DNA of 64,000 bases from the NCBI GenBank assembly GCA_009733715.1, contig WMKJ01000004.1, positions 182,093-246,092 on the forward strand. The letters run 5' to 3'. Numbering within the stretch: the stretch's first letter is position 1; each line of letters opens with the position of its first letter. This document shows positions 36,244 to 46,283 of this stretch, piece after piece. This stretch comes from Herpomyces periplanetae. Lineage: Eukaryota; Ascomycota; Laboulbeniomycetes; Herpomycetales; Herpomycetaceae. Both the position numbers and the translations under genes were made by a program. Under the pieces are notes generated by a model that worked only from the letters and a program-made list of their open reading frames with translations, had not been told where the DNA came from and made no database searches.

Positions 36244-39013
36244 TCATTGGCCGGGAAGAAGGTTTCCATGCTTATCGATAAGACGGGTTCGTACCTCGCT
36301 TCTCGTTTCAAAGGAAACTTTGCCACTTAAAGCCTTAACTTGTTCTTCATTTAACAGATTCCCGTGTTGATCCCTGTAGAAGGTGTAAGTGAAGGCAAGG
36401 AAAGGAAAAACTCGTGGGCAAATTATGGACAAAGTTTAAAGGCTATTCACTTACCGATATTCAACTCGTCTTTCCGATTTAACAAGCACACCGGAACTTT
36501 TCCTTTTCACAGCAGCGGCAACAGGAGGTGGTAATAACGAATCAACTTGTTCATTTCGTAGAGACGGATTAACCTTAACGGGCGTCGAAGGCGCGGATGG
36601 AAGAGATGGATTGGACAAGAAACTAGTCTTGTAACTATCGTACTGTAGATGGAGTTGAGTTAGAGCGTAAAAGGGAAACGCGAATAATATGGTCATCACT
36701 CACGCTTTCAGGGAATATGTTACAGTCCCAATCCCAAGTATCGAAGAGTTTAGCGGCTTTGCATTGAGATTTTGTCCAAGCATTGCCGTAGGCGAGAGGA
36801 GCGTAAATTGTGTAGGTAAAGATTGCAGAAGACATGAGAAGAACGACGATGGCACGGCTGATGAAGGGAAAGCGATTGATGCGAAAAATGGAAAAGCGTG
36901 AAGTAATATAGTCAAAGAGTAGACAAAATGTCAAAAGGGAAAAGTAAAGAGCGGGAAAGTAGTGATGAAGAAAAAGTTGCCGCCGCATAAGGAAAAAAGG
37001 AAAATAATGAAGCGCCCAACCTAGAACACTTATTCCAACTTCATGATCGAATTGAGAGAATGCTGGACTAATATAATCCAGATATCCACGCTGCCAACGG
37101 AGTATTGCGATGATTTTGAAGATAGTATAGGCCAGGACAGACGATGAACTTAACCACCAAGTAAATGGGTTACCGATCAGATAGATTTGACGGTGGTTTT
37201 TACTCCAGAAGTTAATCCCACGCTTTAAAATGGGCCAAATATAAGGTCGCGAATCCCAAGCATGGGACTCAACAAGACCTGCATTGGTCGTCCACATAAC
37301 CCGCTGAAGTTCAAGAAACTTTTGAAGAAAGTTAGGCCGTAAATAATTGACTTTTTCTATGTTAGGATCCGATGACAGAAGCGGATGAGAATTACTTTCA
37401 ATGTACCAAACACTGTTGGGTAGAGTGCTACCAATTGCACAACTGACTTCTTGTTGCTCAAAACCCCAAGGCGGTAACTTCACACGACGAGAGAATAAAA
37501 CACATCCGGACAAAACATGAGTTAACTTAAACTTGGATTGAATGGTACGTAGCCTTTTTCTCGCCGTTCCATTATTCGACGGCGAAGACATCTGAGGAAT
37601 TATGCTAACACGGAATAAATCATTAGCATCGCCAGGAAATCCTTCGAATCCATACGCCGACACTTCTTTAAGCCAATCAACATCGGAAACCGGGGGACGA
37701 TGGTCATGAGAATGAAGTCGACGATGGGTGGTCGTGTGATACAATCGAATTACGGATCCATCATAAACGTAGTTGGGCGTTTCAAGGTTATCCCAAGCTA
37801 ACGGACCGGAAATCGTGTTGTTCTTCTCGTCCACAGGTTGAGAAGAATTTTCCACAATCCACACATTATTTTCATCTTTGTGAGGATAAAGAGTAATTTG
37901 TTGCTGTTTGCTGCCCGTCGGGTACATATGATTATGAGAATGAAGATAACCGCCCTGACTGTTGAAATGCCGAATGGTAACTCTACTCCCGAAGATAACA
38001 TCAGCTGGAGAATCTTGTATTTGCTTCGAGTTCAATGTAGATTGGAATTCTGACGACATGAACCCATCACCATCCCCTGGATTAACAAGGCATTTAAAAT
38101 GTACTTTAAACATTAGCGTATAGAAGGCCAAGGGTATCATGAGCAAACACAAAAATCTCGCTGAGAAATGTTTACACCACAAACGAGGTGTAACATTGTT
38201 AACGTCCCCCAACAAGTGCCAGAGTTGCAAGATTGTAAGAATTCCTACCCACGCTATCGTGAATAAACCAACCCATTTAACACTAACTGTAGCTCCCAGT
38301 CCCAGACCAGTCAAACTCAACCACATCCACCATGATGTAGTAAAAGACACAGCTGGACCTTGATCGTGAAGTACGGTGAAACAAGTCCAGAAAAGAATAG
38401 TAAGAGCTGTGCATAGAAGCAAGGGTGAATCCAACAGGATAAATCGGGACTGAGTAATGAGTCCGTTTTCAAATGTTAACAAAACGGCAGCGAGAGTTGC
38501 AGTAGAAATTCGACAACTATTGGCCCGTAAGGTAAGGTATATCGTGATAATAGTAAGTACTCCACATAATGCCGGAAACAATCGCATTGCTACGTACGGT
38601 ACTCCGCTAGCCTCACTATACTCTTTACCAATAGATTTAAAGTCAAAGTTGCCCGTAAATCCTGCTAGCCAGCCAAATAGCGTAATAAGTAACTTTGCTA
38701 AAGGTGGATGTACATCCATGAAAAATTTTCCCTTGATATACTTTGACGCGAAGCCGCCAAAATGAACTTCATCAAAAACCACACTTGTAGGTTGATAAAC
38801 GCGAAAAATTCGCACAACTAAACCCACTAAAGTGAGGATCCCAAGAATCTGCCAGTCTTGACTTGTTAGCGGTAGTGCTGCACGATGCTTGACTGAGCGC
38901 ACCCGAGTCTGCGATCGCGTTTGTGCCAACACTGTCTTGTCCATTTCCCACTTCTCGTTGCCTCCTGGCCCTTTAAACATGCTAACGTTTTCTCCCGAAT
39001 GATGCATTTTCAT
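36244..39013 (-). CDS. PMT2: Dolichyl-phosphate-mannose protein O-mannosyltransferase, PMT2 subfamily
   Basis: Exons 39013-36704, 36642-36455 and 36373-36244 encode 875 residues. Pmt enzymes transfer mannose from dolichol-phosphate-mannose to Ser/Thr of secretory proteins in the ER membrane. The luminal catalytic motif DEVHFGGF is at 81-88, after the first membrane segment, with KYIKGKFFMDVHPPLAKLL following. The MIR-domain region (about 330-520) contains GSRVTIRHFNSQGGYLHSH, the HMYPTGSKQQQ-type block and WGFEQQEVSC. The C-terminal membrane bundle includes VLGWALHYFPFFLMRRQLF and HHYFPALYFSLL. These blocks match the Pmt2 subfamily (Aspergillus PmtA) rather than Pmt1 or Pmt4. It ends with a polar tail of about 105 residues encoded by two small exons, longer than in the usual roughly 740-residue relatives. 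Pmt2 proteins normally act as heterodimers with Pmt1-type partners, not found here. Confidence 0.94.
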
Positions 39014-40194
39014 CCCCTGTACCCGAGTAAGTAGCGGTAACTTTTGATGTTTTCAAATGTTCAACTTGTATCCGCACTTCAAGCGCGTACACGTAACCTT
39101 CAAACATGTACAATTTGCTTGAAAAACTCTTCAGTCTGCTGCGCGACTATTTGCCTTGAATTTCAATTCTCAATTTATAGAGCACTCGACCGCGCACTCA
39201 CTTTCATGCACTCGAGTGCGCGTTCGGTTTGATCTAAATGGCCTCCTCGGCTCCTCACGGTTTCCCCCAGGCTAATTCCAAGTCACCAATCACACCAATT
39301 ACCCCTACGCTAGCCAACAAATCGATCGATTGATCGACCAATCCCTTGCAATACTTTTAAGCTCTGTTGCCCAAACTGTTTTAGCTAAACCAAACTTTTT
39401 CCTTTTCAACGAATGCACGTTTGCTAATTCGTTCGTAGTTATGAACCGATATATATTCCTTAATTTCACTTAACCTAAGCTCCGGTGCATTCTAACGCGA
39501 GCCCAATCATTACACCGCCCCTATTTCTTCGTAAATTAGTATTGACACTAGCAAAATTCCATCAATTTCTCTGCCCGTACAAGAATCCTAAATTCTTACG
39601 CGTAAATCTGCCAAACTAAAGCATCCAGCAACCCGTTCAAGCCCTTTTGGCTTTTTTCCCTTTCAGCCGCACAAGCCACATTAGGTTATCCATCACGTGA
39701 CACACACGCCACAACAGCCTCAGGTAGGCAGTCACGTGCCTCATACTAACTTGCGTGGAATTTTTCCTTCTCTTGACAAAATTTTCAATTTCGCGAACAT
39801 TTTTGCCAAATTAATTCTAATGTCCTTCCATTCTTCCAAGCGTTCTCTGAATTTATTTTACTGGAAATCTTATCTGCTCTTCTTTATTTCCTACAAATGT
39901 AAAAGTTCGCTTTGAATTTTCTTTATCCCCTTTCAATCCTTGTCTGCTATCACGTACGCACTAATTCGCTACTCGTCGCGCATATTCACGATACTTTATA
40001 TTTCACTCCTCCTCCTAGAGTGTTATCTCACTCCAGATTTCATCGCTCGTGCTTGCGCATACGGGTGTATGTGTGTGTATGTGCACTAATCTTCGCCCTT
40101 ATCTTTCTTTATATAAACATCTTTACAAAGTGTTTAATCTGTCCTCATTTTCACCCACCAATTGTCTAATACTTAATTCCCCAAAATTTTACAC
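39014..40194. other. Divergent promoter region, PMT2 / SF3A1
   Basis: About 1.2 kb with no supported gene. The last 400 bp before SF3A1 are pyrimidine-rich on the plus strand. Two E-boxes lie at 39694 and 39733. Confidence 0.6.
39694..39738. promoter_or_regulatory. Paired E-boxes upstream of SF3A1
   Basis: CACGTG cores at 39694-39699 (ATCACGTGAC) and 39733-39738 (GTCACGTGCC), 39 bp apart, about 460-500 bp before the SF3A1 ATG. The pair spacing is close to that of the NAA10 pair (35 bp). Confidence 0.45.
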
Positions 40195-41922
40195 ATGGCT
40201 GCCGACGTTCAGGATCCCCCTAAATCTACTGATGATATTGAATCCGTTGGCAAAATACCTCCAGACTTGGTTCAACCTCCAAAAGATATACGTGCGGTAG
40301 TCGAGAAAACGGCCGGCTACGTCGCTCGCAATGGACCTGTTTTCGAGGACCGTATTCGTCAAAAAGAATTAAATAACCCTAAATTTTCTTTCCTCAATTC
40401 CCTCGATGCCTATAATCCTTTCTATTTGTGGAGACTCAATGAGATAAAAGAAGGTCGTGGCACCCTCGTGTCAGCAGGTCATTCGGCCGATTTCACCACA
40501 GCATCTGCCAAACTTCCCTCAAAACCCCAGGGTCCCGAACCTCCTCCCGAATATCAATTCAGTGCTCGTCTCCCCAATATTAGTGCTCTTGATCTTGCAG
40601 TCGTTAAACTTACCGCTGCCTTTGCTGCCAAACGCGGGAAAGTTTGGTTAAACTCCCTTTTCCAAAAAGAAGCCGGCAGTCACCAGTTCGACTTTCTGCG
40701 CCCTCAACATGGTTTACATCAATTTTTTTGTCGTATGCAAGATCAGTACTCAGATCTTTTAACTAGTTCTACTTCTAATGATGGATCTCGTCAAAAACAA
40801 CGTATTAATCAATTAACTCAAAATGTTAAAAATCACACTCAAATTCTTGAACGGGCCCGAAAACGTGCTGAATGGTCCAAGTTTCAGGAGGCTCAAAAAC
40901 AAAAGAAAGAGGCCGAAGAGGAAGCTGAACGGCTAGCATATGCTCAGATCGATTGGCATGATTTTATCGTCGTTGAAACTGTTCTCTTTACTCCCGCTGA
41001 TAATGATATTGAACTACCTCCACCTACCGTGCTGTCCGATTTACAAACTGCATCTCTAGAACAGAAAGCCATGCTATCTTTGGCTCCCGCCAATATGCGT
41101 ATTGAAGAAACAGCTCCAAATGACGATATCTACGAAGCTAATCGCCCTGTCAATGAGCCTACTTCTCTAGTTCCTGAAGTTCATACAAAGACTACCCCTC
41201 AAGATTCCGCTGTCGCATCACGAACTTCAGATTCCAATGTACCTATTCGTGTTAAAACAAAGAATGATGACGTTGATGACTTTGAAGAGCTTCAGATCCG
41301 TGAGAGAATGGAGAATAAGGAACGCGCCCAAAAAGCTCAAGCTGCTGCGAAGGGCCCTAGTGGTCCCATTAAAGTTCGTAATGATTATATTCCTCGTGCT
41401 CAACTCAGGCGCCCTGCTACTGCCACTGCTCTTTGCCCAAATTGCAAGCAACACATTCCACTTGATGAGTGGGAGGCGCATATGCGAGGTAAGTTAATTA
41501 AATTAGAATTTGGTACATTTAACCGTCCACTGTCCACTGCTATGGTCAATAGTACTAACATTTTATTCGCAGTTGAATTGTTGGATCCAAATTGGCGTGC
41601 CCAAAAGGCTTTATCGGATCAGCGTCAAAGCACCACTAACCTTTCAACGGCTGATGTTGCCAATAATCTTAAGCGTTTAGCTTCCCAACGTTCAGATGTG
41701 TTCGACCCGATTACCGGTCAAAATCTTTCCGACATTACGGAGGAGCAAAAGCGCAAAATAATCAAGGTGGGACAAAATGAACCCAATAATCCAGCCGGTT
41801 CTGATTCTACGGATAACACATCGTATGAAAATCGAAAGCTTCAGGGTCTACCTATCGAGGAGCAGATCCGTCAGTTACACCGGCGTTTTAGTGCCAACAA
41901 TAACAATGGTCAGGCCCCTTAA
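40195..41922 (+). CDS. PRP21: Splicing factor 3A subunit 1 (Prp21/Sap114)
   Basis: Two exons, 40195-41488 and 41573-41922, give 547 residues. SF3a is part of the U2 snRNP and helps it engage the branch site. Two SURP modules are clear: about 34-82 (VVEKTAGYVARNGPVFEDRI, NPKFSFLNSLDAYNPFYLWRL) and about 136-185 (VVKLTAAFAAKRGKVWLNSLF, HQFDFLRPQHGLHQFF). A charged helical stretch and the segment IDWHDFIVVETVLF follow. Removing the intron produces EAHMRVELLDPNWRAQK, the conserved SF3A1 block; leaving it in inserts 28 residues in frame. FDPITGQN and LPIEEQIRQLHRR mark the C-terminal region. The C-terminal ubiquitin-like domain of animal SF3A1 is absent, as in other fungi. Confidence 0.95.
   Translation: MAADVQDPPKSTDDIESVGKIPPDLVQPPKDIRAVVEKTAGYVARNGPVFEDRIRQKELNNPKFSFLNSLDAYNPFYLWRLNEIKEGRGTLVSAGHSADFTTASAKLPSKPQGPEPPPEYQFSARLPNISALDLAVVKLTAAFAAKRGKVWLNSLFQKEAGSHQFDFLRPQHGLHQFFCRMQDQYSDLLTSSTSNDGSRQKQRINQLTQNVKNHTQILERARKRAEWSKFQEAQKQKKEAEEEAERLAYAQIDWHDFIVVETVLFTPADNDIELPPPTVLSDLQTASLEQKAMLSLAPANMRIEETAPNDDIYEANRPVNEPTSLVPEVHTKTTPQDSAVASRTSDSNVPIRVKTKNDDVDDFEELQIRERMENKERAQKAQAAAKGPSGPIKVRNDYIPRAQLRRPATATALCPNCKQHIPLDEWEAHMRGKLIKLEFGTFNRPLSTAMVNSTNILFAVELLDPNWRAQKALSDQRQSTTNLSTADVANNLKRLASQRSDVFDPITGQNLSDITEEQKRKIIKVGQNEPNNPAGSDSTDNTSYENRKLQGLPIEEQIRQLHRRFSANNNNGQAP
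41489..41572 (+). other. 84-nt stop-free intron in SF3A1
   Basis: GTAAGT donor, TACTAAC branch and CGCAG acceptor. Its length is a multiple of three and it has no in-frame stop, so the open frame runs straight through it. The conserved residues joined by splicing show that it is an intron. Confidence 0.9.
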
Positions 41923-42314
41923 GTCTGAATGCTGCACTATGTCTGTGCGTAGCTTTTGAACGCTCATCCATCCGTATTCGAGCGTAAATGCACCGTTTCT
42001 TAGATTACTGAGGAGCTGGTTCGGGTTCGGCTTGTAAAAATGTCTGTTGATACCGGTTAAAGTTGAGGACAAAAATTGGGTTGTGCGAAGCCTTTGATTT
42101 ATATTCATTGAATTTACGGTTTACCAGTTAAGTGAAGTGAAGTGAGCATATTACAGGCATGGTTTTAAAGTCAACCCGGGTATGGCCCCATTTCAAGGCC
42201 AACCTGACGGCTTAACCTCATTATAGAGCGCACACATTGCCACTATTACATGTTTAATGGATCAATGGAATCCAACGGTAACGCATTTCCGCAATTTGCC
42301 ACTCTCTGGGGGGA
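41923..42314. other. Convergent intergenic region, SF3A1 / 146-aa protein gene
   Basis: 392 bp between two stop codons, AT-rich, with no ORF of note apart from a short minus reading frame at 41875-42108 that overlaps the SF3A1 end. Confidence 0.55.
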
Positions 42315-43008
42315 TTACCATTCCGACTCGGGTTTACCGTATTTATTCCATTTTTGGTGTAACTCCTAAGAGCATGCAACACAGGAATCATGATTAATAT
42401 GTATATGACTACCGTTGTGATAAACAACTCACCTCGGGTAACTTAACACCAGGGATGATGGTTTCTTGGAGTGCAGAAGGTGCATCGGGATCCGTAATGG
42501 ATACAGCTGAACGGGAAGAGCTCTTAATTTTGCGAGCTTTATCCAAAGCAGAACCATGGGACGATACTGTAAGTTGGTCCTCACTTGCACGCTCGAATGG
42601 CGCCATTAAATCTTCCGATTGAGCTAAAGCGAATAATAACGGTGAGAAGCATGATACTAAATATTTGTTTACAGAAGTGTTCTCCGTTTAATATATTTTT
42701 TACTTACTATTCAATAGCCAAATAGCTAAAGAGGTACCACTAATAATCGTAAAACCCATCATCTAGAGTTCAAGTTTGGGTTAGTTATATTTTCTAATAC
42801 ACCCACAAACATCGAACAACAGTATAATTTGTGATGTACATCAAAGGTACATGGTCGTGCATACATAACGATCAAAGCGAGCATTAGCATTAACTGGTGG
42901 TGGTGAAGATATGGCACGTCGATTTAAAGCCGAAACACCAGATCTAGCGGCGAGTCGATTTCGCATCGACAGCGCGCGAAGATCGGCCACCCATCCACGA
43001 AACAACAT
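42315..43008 (-). CDS. Small single-pass mitochondrial-type protein, unknown function
   Basis: Four exons (43008-42865, 42762-42708, 42623-42433, 42365-42315) splice in phase to 146 residues. Donors are GTATGC, GTAAGT and GTGAGT; acceptors are CTAG, TTAG and TTAG. The N-terminal 47 residues are Arg/Ala/Ser-rich and almost without acids (MRNRLAARSG, LNRRAISSP), which fits a mitochondrial presequence. One membrane segment follows at about 49-66 (MMGFTIISGTSLAIWLLN). The rest is a hydrophilic region ending ELHQKWNKYGKPESEW. This suggests an inner-membrane protein with a short anchor, such as a small respiratory-chain, ATP-synthase or MICOS-associated subunit, but I recognise no family. Consistent phase across three introns and a sensible protein argue that it is real. 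Confidence 0.68.
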
Positions 43009-44238
43009 AACTGTTGATTATAAGACGCTCAAAGGCACTAGTCAAACATGAACCGTGGAAATACTCCTTGTAAAGATAACGGCAAAATAAGTTAACCAGC
43101 AATTCTAAAGCAAGATCGTCGTCGCGAGAATTAAATTCTCGTTCGCTTTACGTCGAACGCGAGCGCCGCGTGTTGTGTCACCTGACTTCGGCTGCAACAT
43201 TGTTCCTCCGTCCGTGGCTGCGCTGTGGCGCGGAATGGAGACGCTGGAAGAAATCGAGAAATTTTGGGTTGAAGAGGTGAGAATTAACAAGTTCGTGGAA
43301 CGAGGTTCGTGTTAATATTGATTGTGGTGTTATAATATGGTATGGATGAATGGATAATTTCATCGGCCGCTATTTATACTAATTGTACTCTTGAGGGAAC
43401 GCATTTTTCTGAATTATGCGCAATAAGTAGAAACAAGAAGCGTGGTGGAAAAGTGAGTTTTTGGATAAAAATAGGGTAAATGAATAAAATGTTAAGTCAA
43501 TGAACGACTTGATAAACTCGGAATTCTGCTGGTTTAGCGAACAGTGTAAACAGAGTACCACTTACTACGCTGGTTAATTATTTCTTGTCAGGTTTATTCA
43601 TTCTAAAGTTTGCATATCTTGGACTTGAATGTGCTTGCACGCTGGAATAATTTTGCTCGCGAGAATTGCAGTGTTGCTTATATATAAAAAAAGCCTATTT
43701 TTATCAGGTTACAAGTTAAATGGTTACTCTGATAGGCTATCAAAGTTAAACTCGTCATTCTACCGGGTAAGTGAATTATTCATTCGGTGGACATGAAAAG
43801 AAATCTGAATTTTACGAGTTATCGTACCTCTCTGAATTCATTGTGATCGCGAATATCTCATCCAGCAGAAAAACGCTGAACTTTAGCCCCTGAACGTTAA
43901 ATCATTACCGCAGATCTTGCATCGCGTGTACACCTGTTAACAAACTAATTAAAAGACTAAATTGTTTCGTGTTAACGCGTGCCCTATGACATGTCACCAG
44001 TTAGCTTATTGTTTTAACTATTATGACGAGAACGCTGGCGGTTAGTATACGAGATTTTATTCAAACTGCTATTCCACTTAATAACTTTTCTATATACTAA
44101 TGCATTCGCTTTAATCCAGTTTATACTGACCATGCGTATACGAGTCTGAATTCAACATAGTGATACTAACACAACTTTCAGATAAAAATCACGTTACAAC
44201 TGTGCAGACTACACTGTGTATACCTTGTAGCACCGGGT
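43009..44238. other. Divergent promoter region, 146-aa protein gene / ASH1
   Basis: About 1.2 kb, AT-rich, with short ORFs only. No recognised motif. Confidence 0.55.
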
Positions 44239-46283
44239 ATGGATTCCCACGATTCTCACTCCAGCGTCAAACCGACGGATGGAGATATATCGAACTCTTT
44301 AGCAATATCAAAATCTTCAAGCTTCGTCAGGAATTCTTCCCAGGCTAACTCTACACTGCCCATACAAGATAATGATCCCCGTATCGAAATAACAGTTAAT
44401 GACTCTCACAATAAGTTGAAATGGAGCGGAGTAGGCACAGTATTTTCCGAATTGTCAAATGATTCTTACCAAGTGAAATCTAGAAGATTTTCAAGCTGTA
44501 TAGCCGCATTAAATGTTGAATCGAAAGGACCAAATAATACAAAGTTGTTAATGAGTAGTAATGTGGAGGTTTACAAAACTAAACAACAGGAATTACACAT
44601 TGATAACCAAGTAACACCCCCCCAAGCTATTTTGAAAAGCGGCAAATTATCAAGGAAACCGAATAATTCAACTGGATTTGATCGGACTACAAGTCAGTGT
44701 AAAATAGTCTCACGGTACTCTTTACCCAATACACGCTTAGGGAAGTTAAACTCAGAATGTACAGTAAGACAATCCCTAGGAAAACAGCACCGTCAATCAT
44801 TGCCTTGTGAGAGGTCAAAAGTTCAAGGAAAGCATGACAGTGATATAAAAGAGTCGACGACAAACCGGATGCCGGATGGAATATGCTTTGAAGCAAAAGA
44901 TGGTAAAAAGGTCTGGCATGAACAAGGATTATATTGTGGACAAGAGAGATTATTTGCACCATGCTTTGACACAGTAACGAACCCGAAGGCTAAGTATTCG
45001 GAAATATTGGCGAATAAGGATACAATTGAAAGACGATATCTGCCATTACCCATGTTCCTCGGGGAACTTATAATTTTCGTTGGACGAAATTATCAATTAC
45101 CGTTCAACATTATGAATCTACTTCCCCATGATGTAAAGCCCAAAGACGGGCTCAATGCTCCAGACCGTTTTCCCAAATGTGAGTTTACGACGGGAAATTT
45201 TTTCAAACAAAGAACCAAAGTTATTGGTTAATTTGTTAATACGTTTATTAAATTCGCTAGCAAGATTTATCGGTGACGCAGGTAAGGATCGGTATAAGGT
45301 TACGTTGGGGCGATCATGTTGTAACTGCAGCGAAGACCAAGGATGTGGCGAGAGATGCTTGAACGTTTGCATGAAGATTGAATGTGATAGCACAAATTGC
45401 AATATTGTATCGCGAAACTGTGGGAATCGAAAATTTTCAAAATTTGTCACGAATAAGAGGGTTAAATTATTCGATATCGGTTTGGAATTAATGGAAACGG
45501 AAAATCGGGGCTACGGAATACGAGCTGTGCGAAGATTTGAGCCGGACGCATTAATACTGGAATATACGGGAGACGTAATTACCATGGATGAAGCAAAACG
45601 AAGACAGTGTGACGATTATACGAGTATTAAGGTACGTCCGATTGGCCAAAGTGAGGGTATACCACCAAAGTGGAACTAACAAGTGGAGTGATAAGAATTT
45701 TTACATGTTAGCTCTGGGTAATGGCTTGGTGATTGATGCAACGAGACATAGTTCTTTAGCACGATATGTGAATCATTCTTGTGCACCGAACTGTAAGATG
45801 GAGGGGAGGGTAGTAAAAGGTGTTGAAAGGATTGTCTTGATAGCCGGGGATAGAGGTGTTGACGTGGGTGAGGAGATTACGTATGATTACGACTTCATGC
45901 TCTTTGATGGAGCGGGAGACTCCCAAGAGTGTCTGTGTGGGGCGCTGAATTGTCGAGGTTATATGGGGAAGAAACGGTCGAATAAACAGGTTAGTCAAAT
46001 TAATCAAAGGACAAAAGTGAAACATGAGAAGTTGAAAGGGCGTACACCGACGAAGCCGTTACCGACAACAAAGTCAGCCGCGGTTACGAAGGAACGGGAT
46101 CAGGGTGGAAATGCCATTGATAATGAGCATGTTACCACGAGTACCAATTGCATGGAGAAAAAAAAGGGGAGTAATAAGCGAAAAATATACAGTTTGAAGG
46201 ACAGTTTACAAGGTGAAAAAGCAACAAAGGGCGAAGGAGAAATTAAACCTCCAGTTCGTAGCAGAAGAGCTCGAATACGTTGA
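44239..46283 (+). CDS. ASH1: ASH1-type SET-domain histone methyltransferase (probable H3K36)
   Basis: Exons 44239-45178, 45261-45631 and 45696-46283 encode 632 residues; both introns (82 and 64 nt) are phase-consistent. The first 310 residues are Ser/Asn/Lys-rich and poorly conserved. A Cys-rich AWS region starts near 333 (CCNCSEDQGCGERCLNVCM, then CDSTNCNIVSRNCGN). The SET domain follows: ENRGYGIRAVRRFEPDALIL, EYTGDVIT, RYVNHSCAPNC (NHSC at 463-466) and EEITYDYDF. A post-SET C-x-C-x4-C (ECLCGALNCRG) binds the third zinc. The AWS-SET-postSET order marks the SET2/ASH1/NSD class. The lack of a WW/SRI tail and the position of AWS favour ASH1, which in fungi methylates H3K36. The basic C-terminal tail is probably nuclear-targeting. 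SET2 is the main alternative. Confidence 0.85.
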
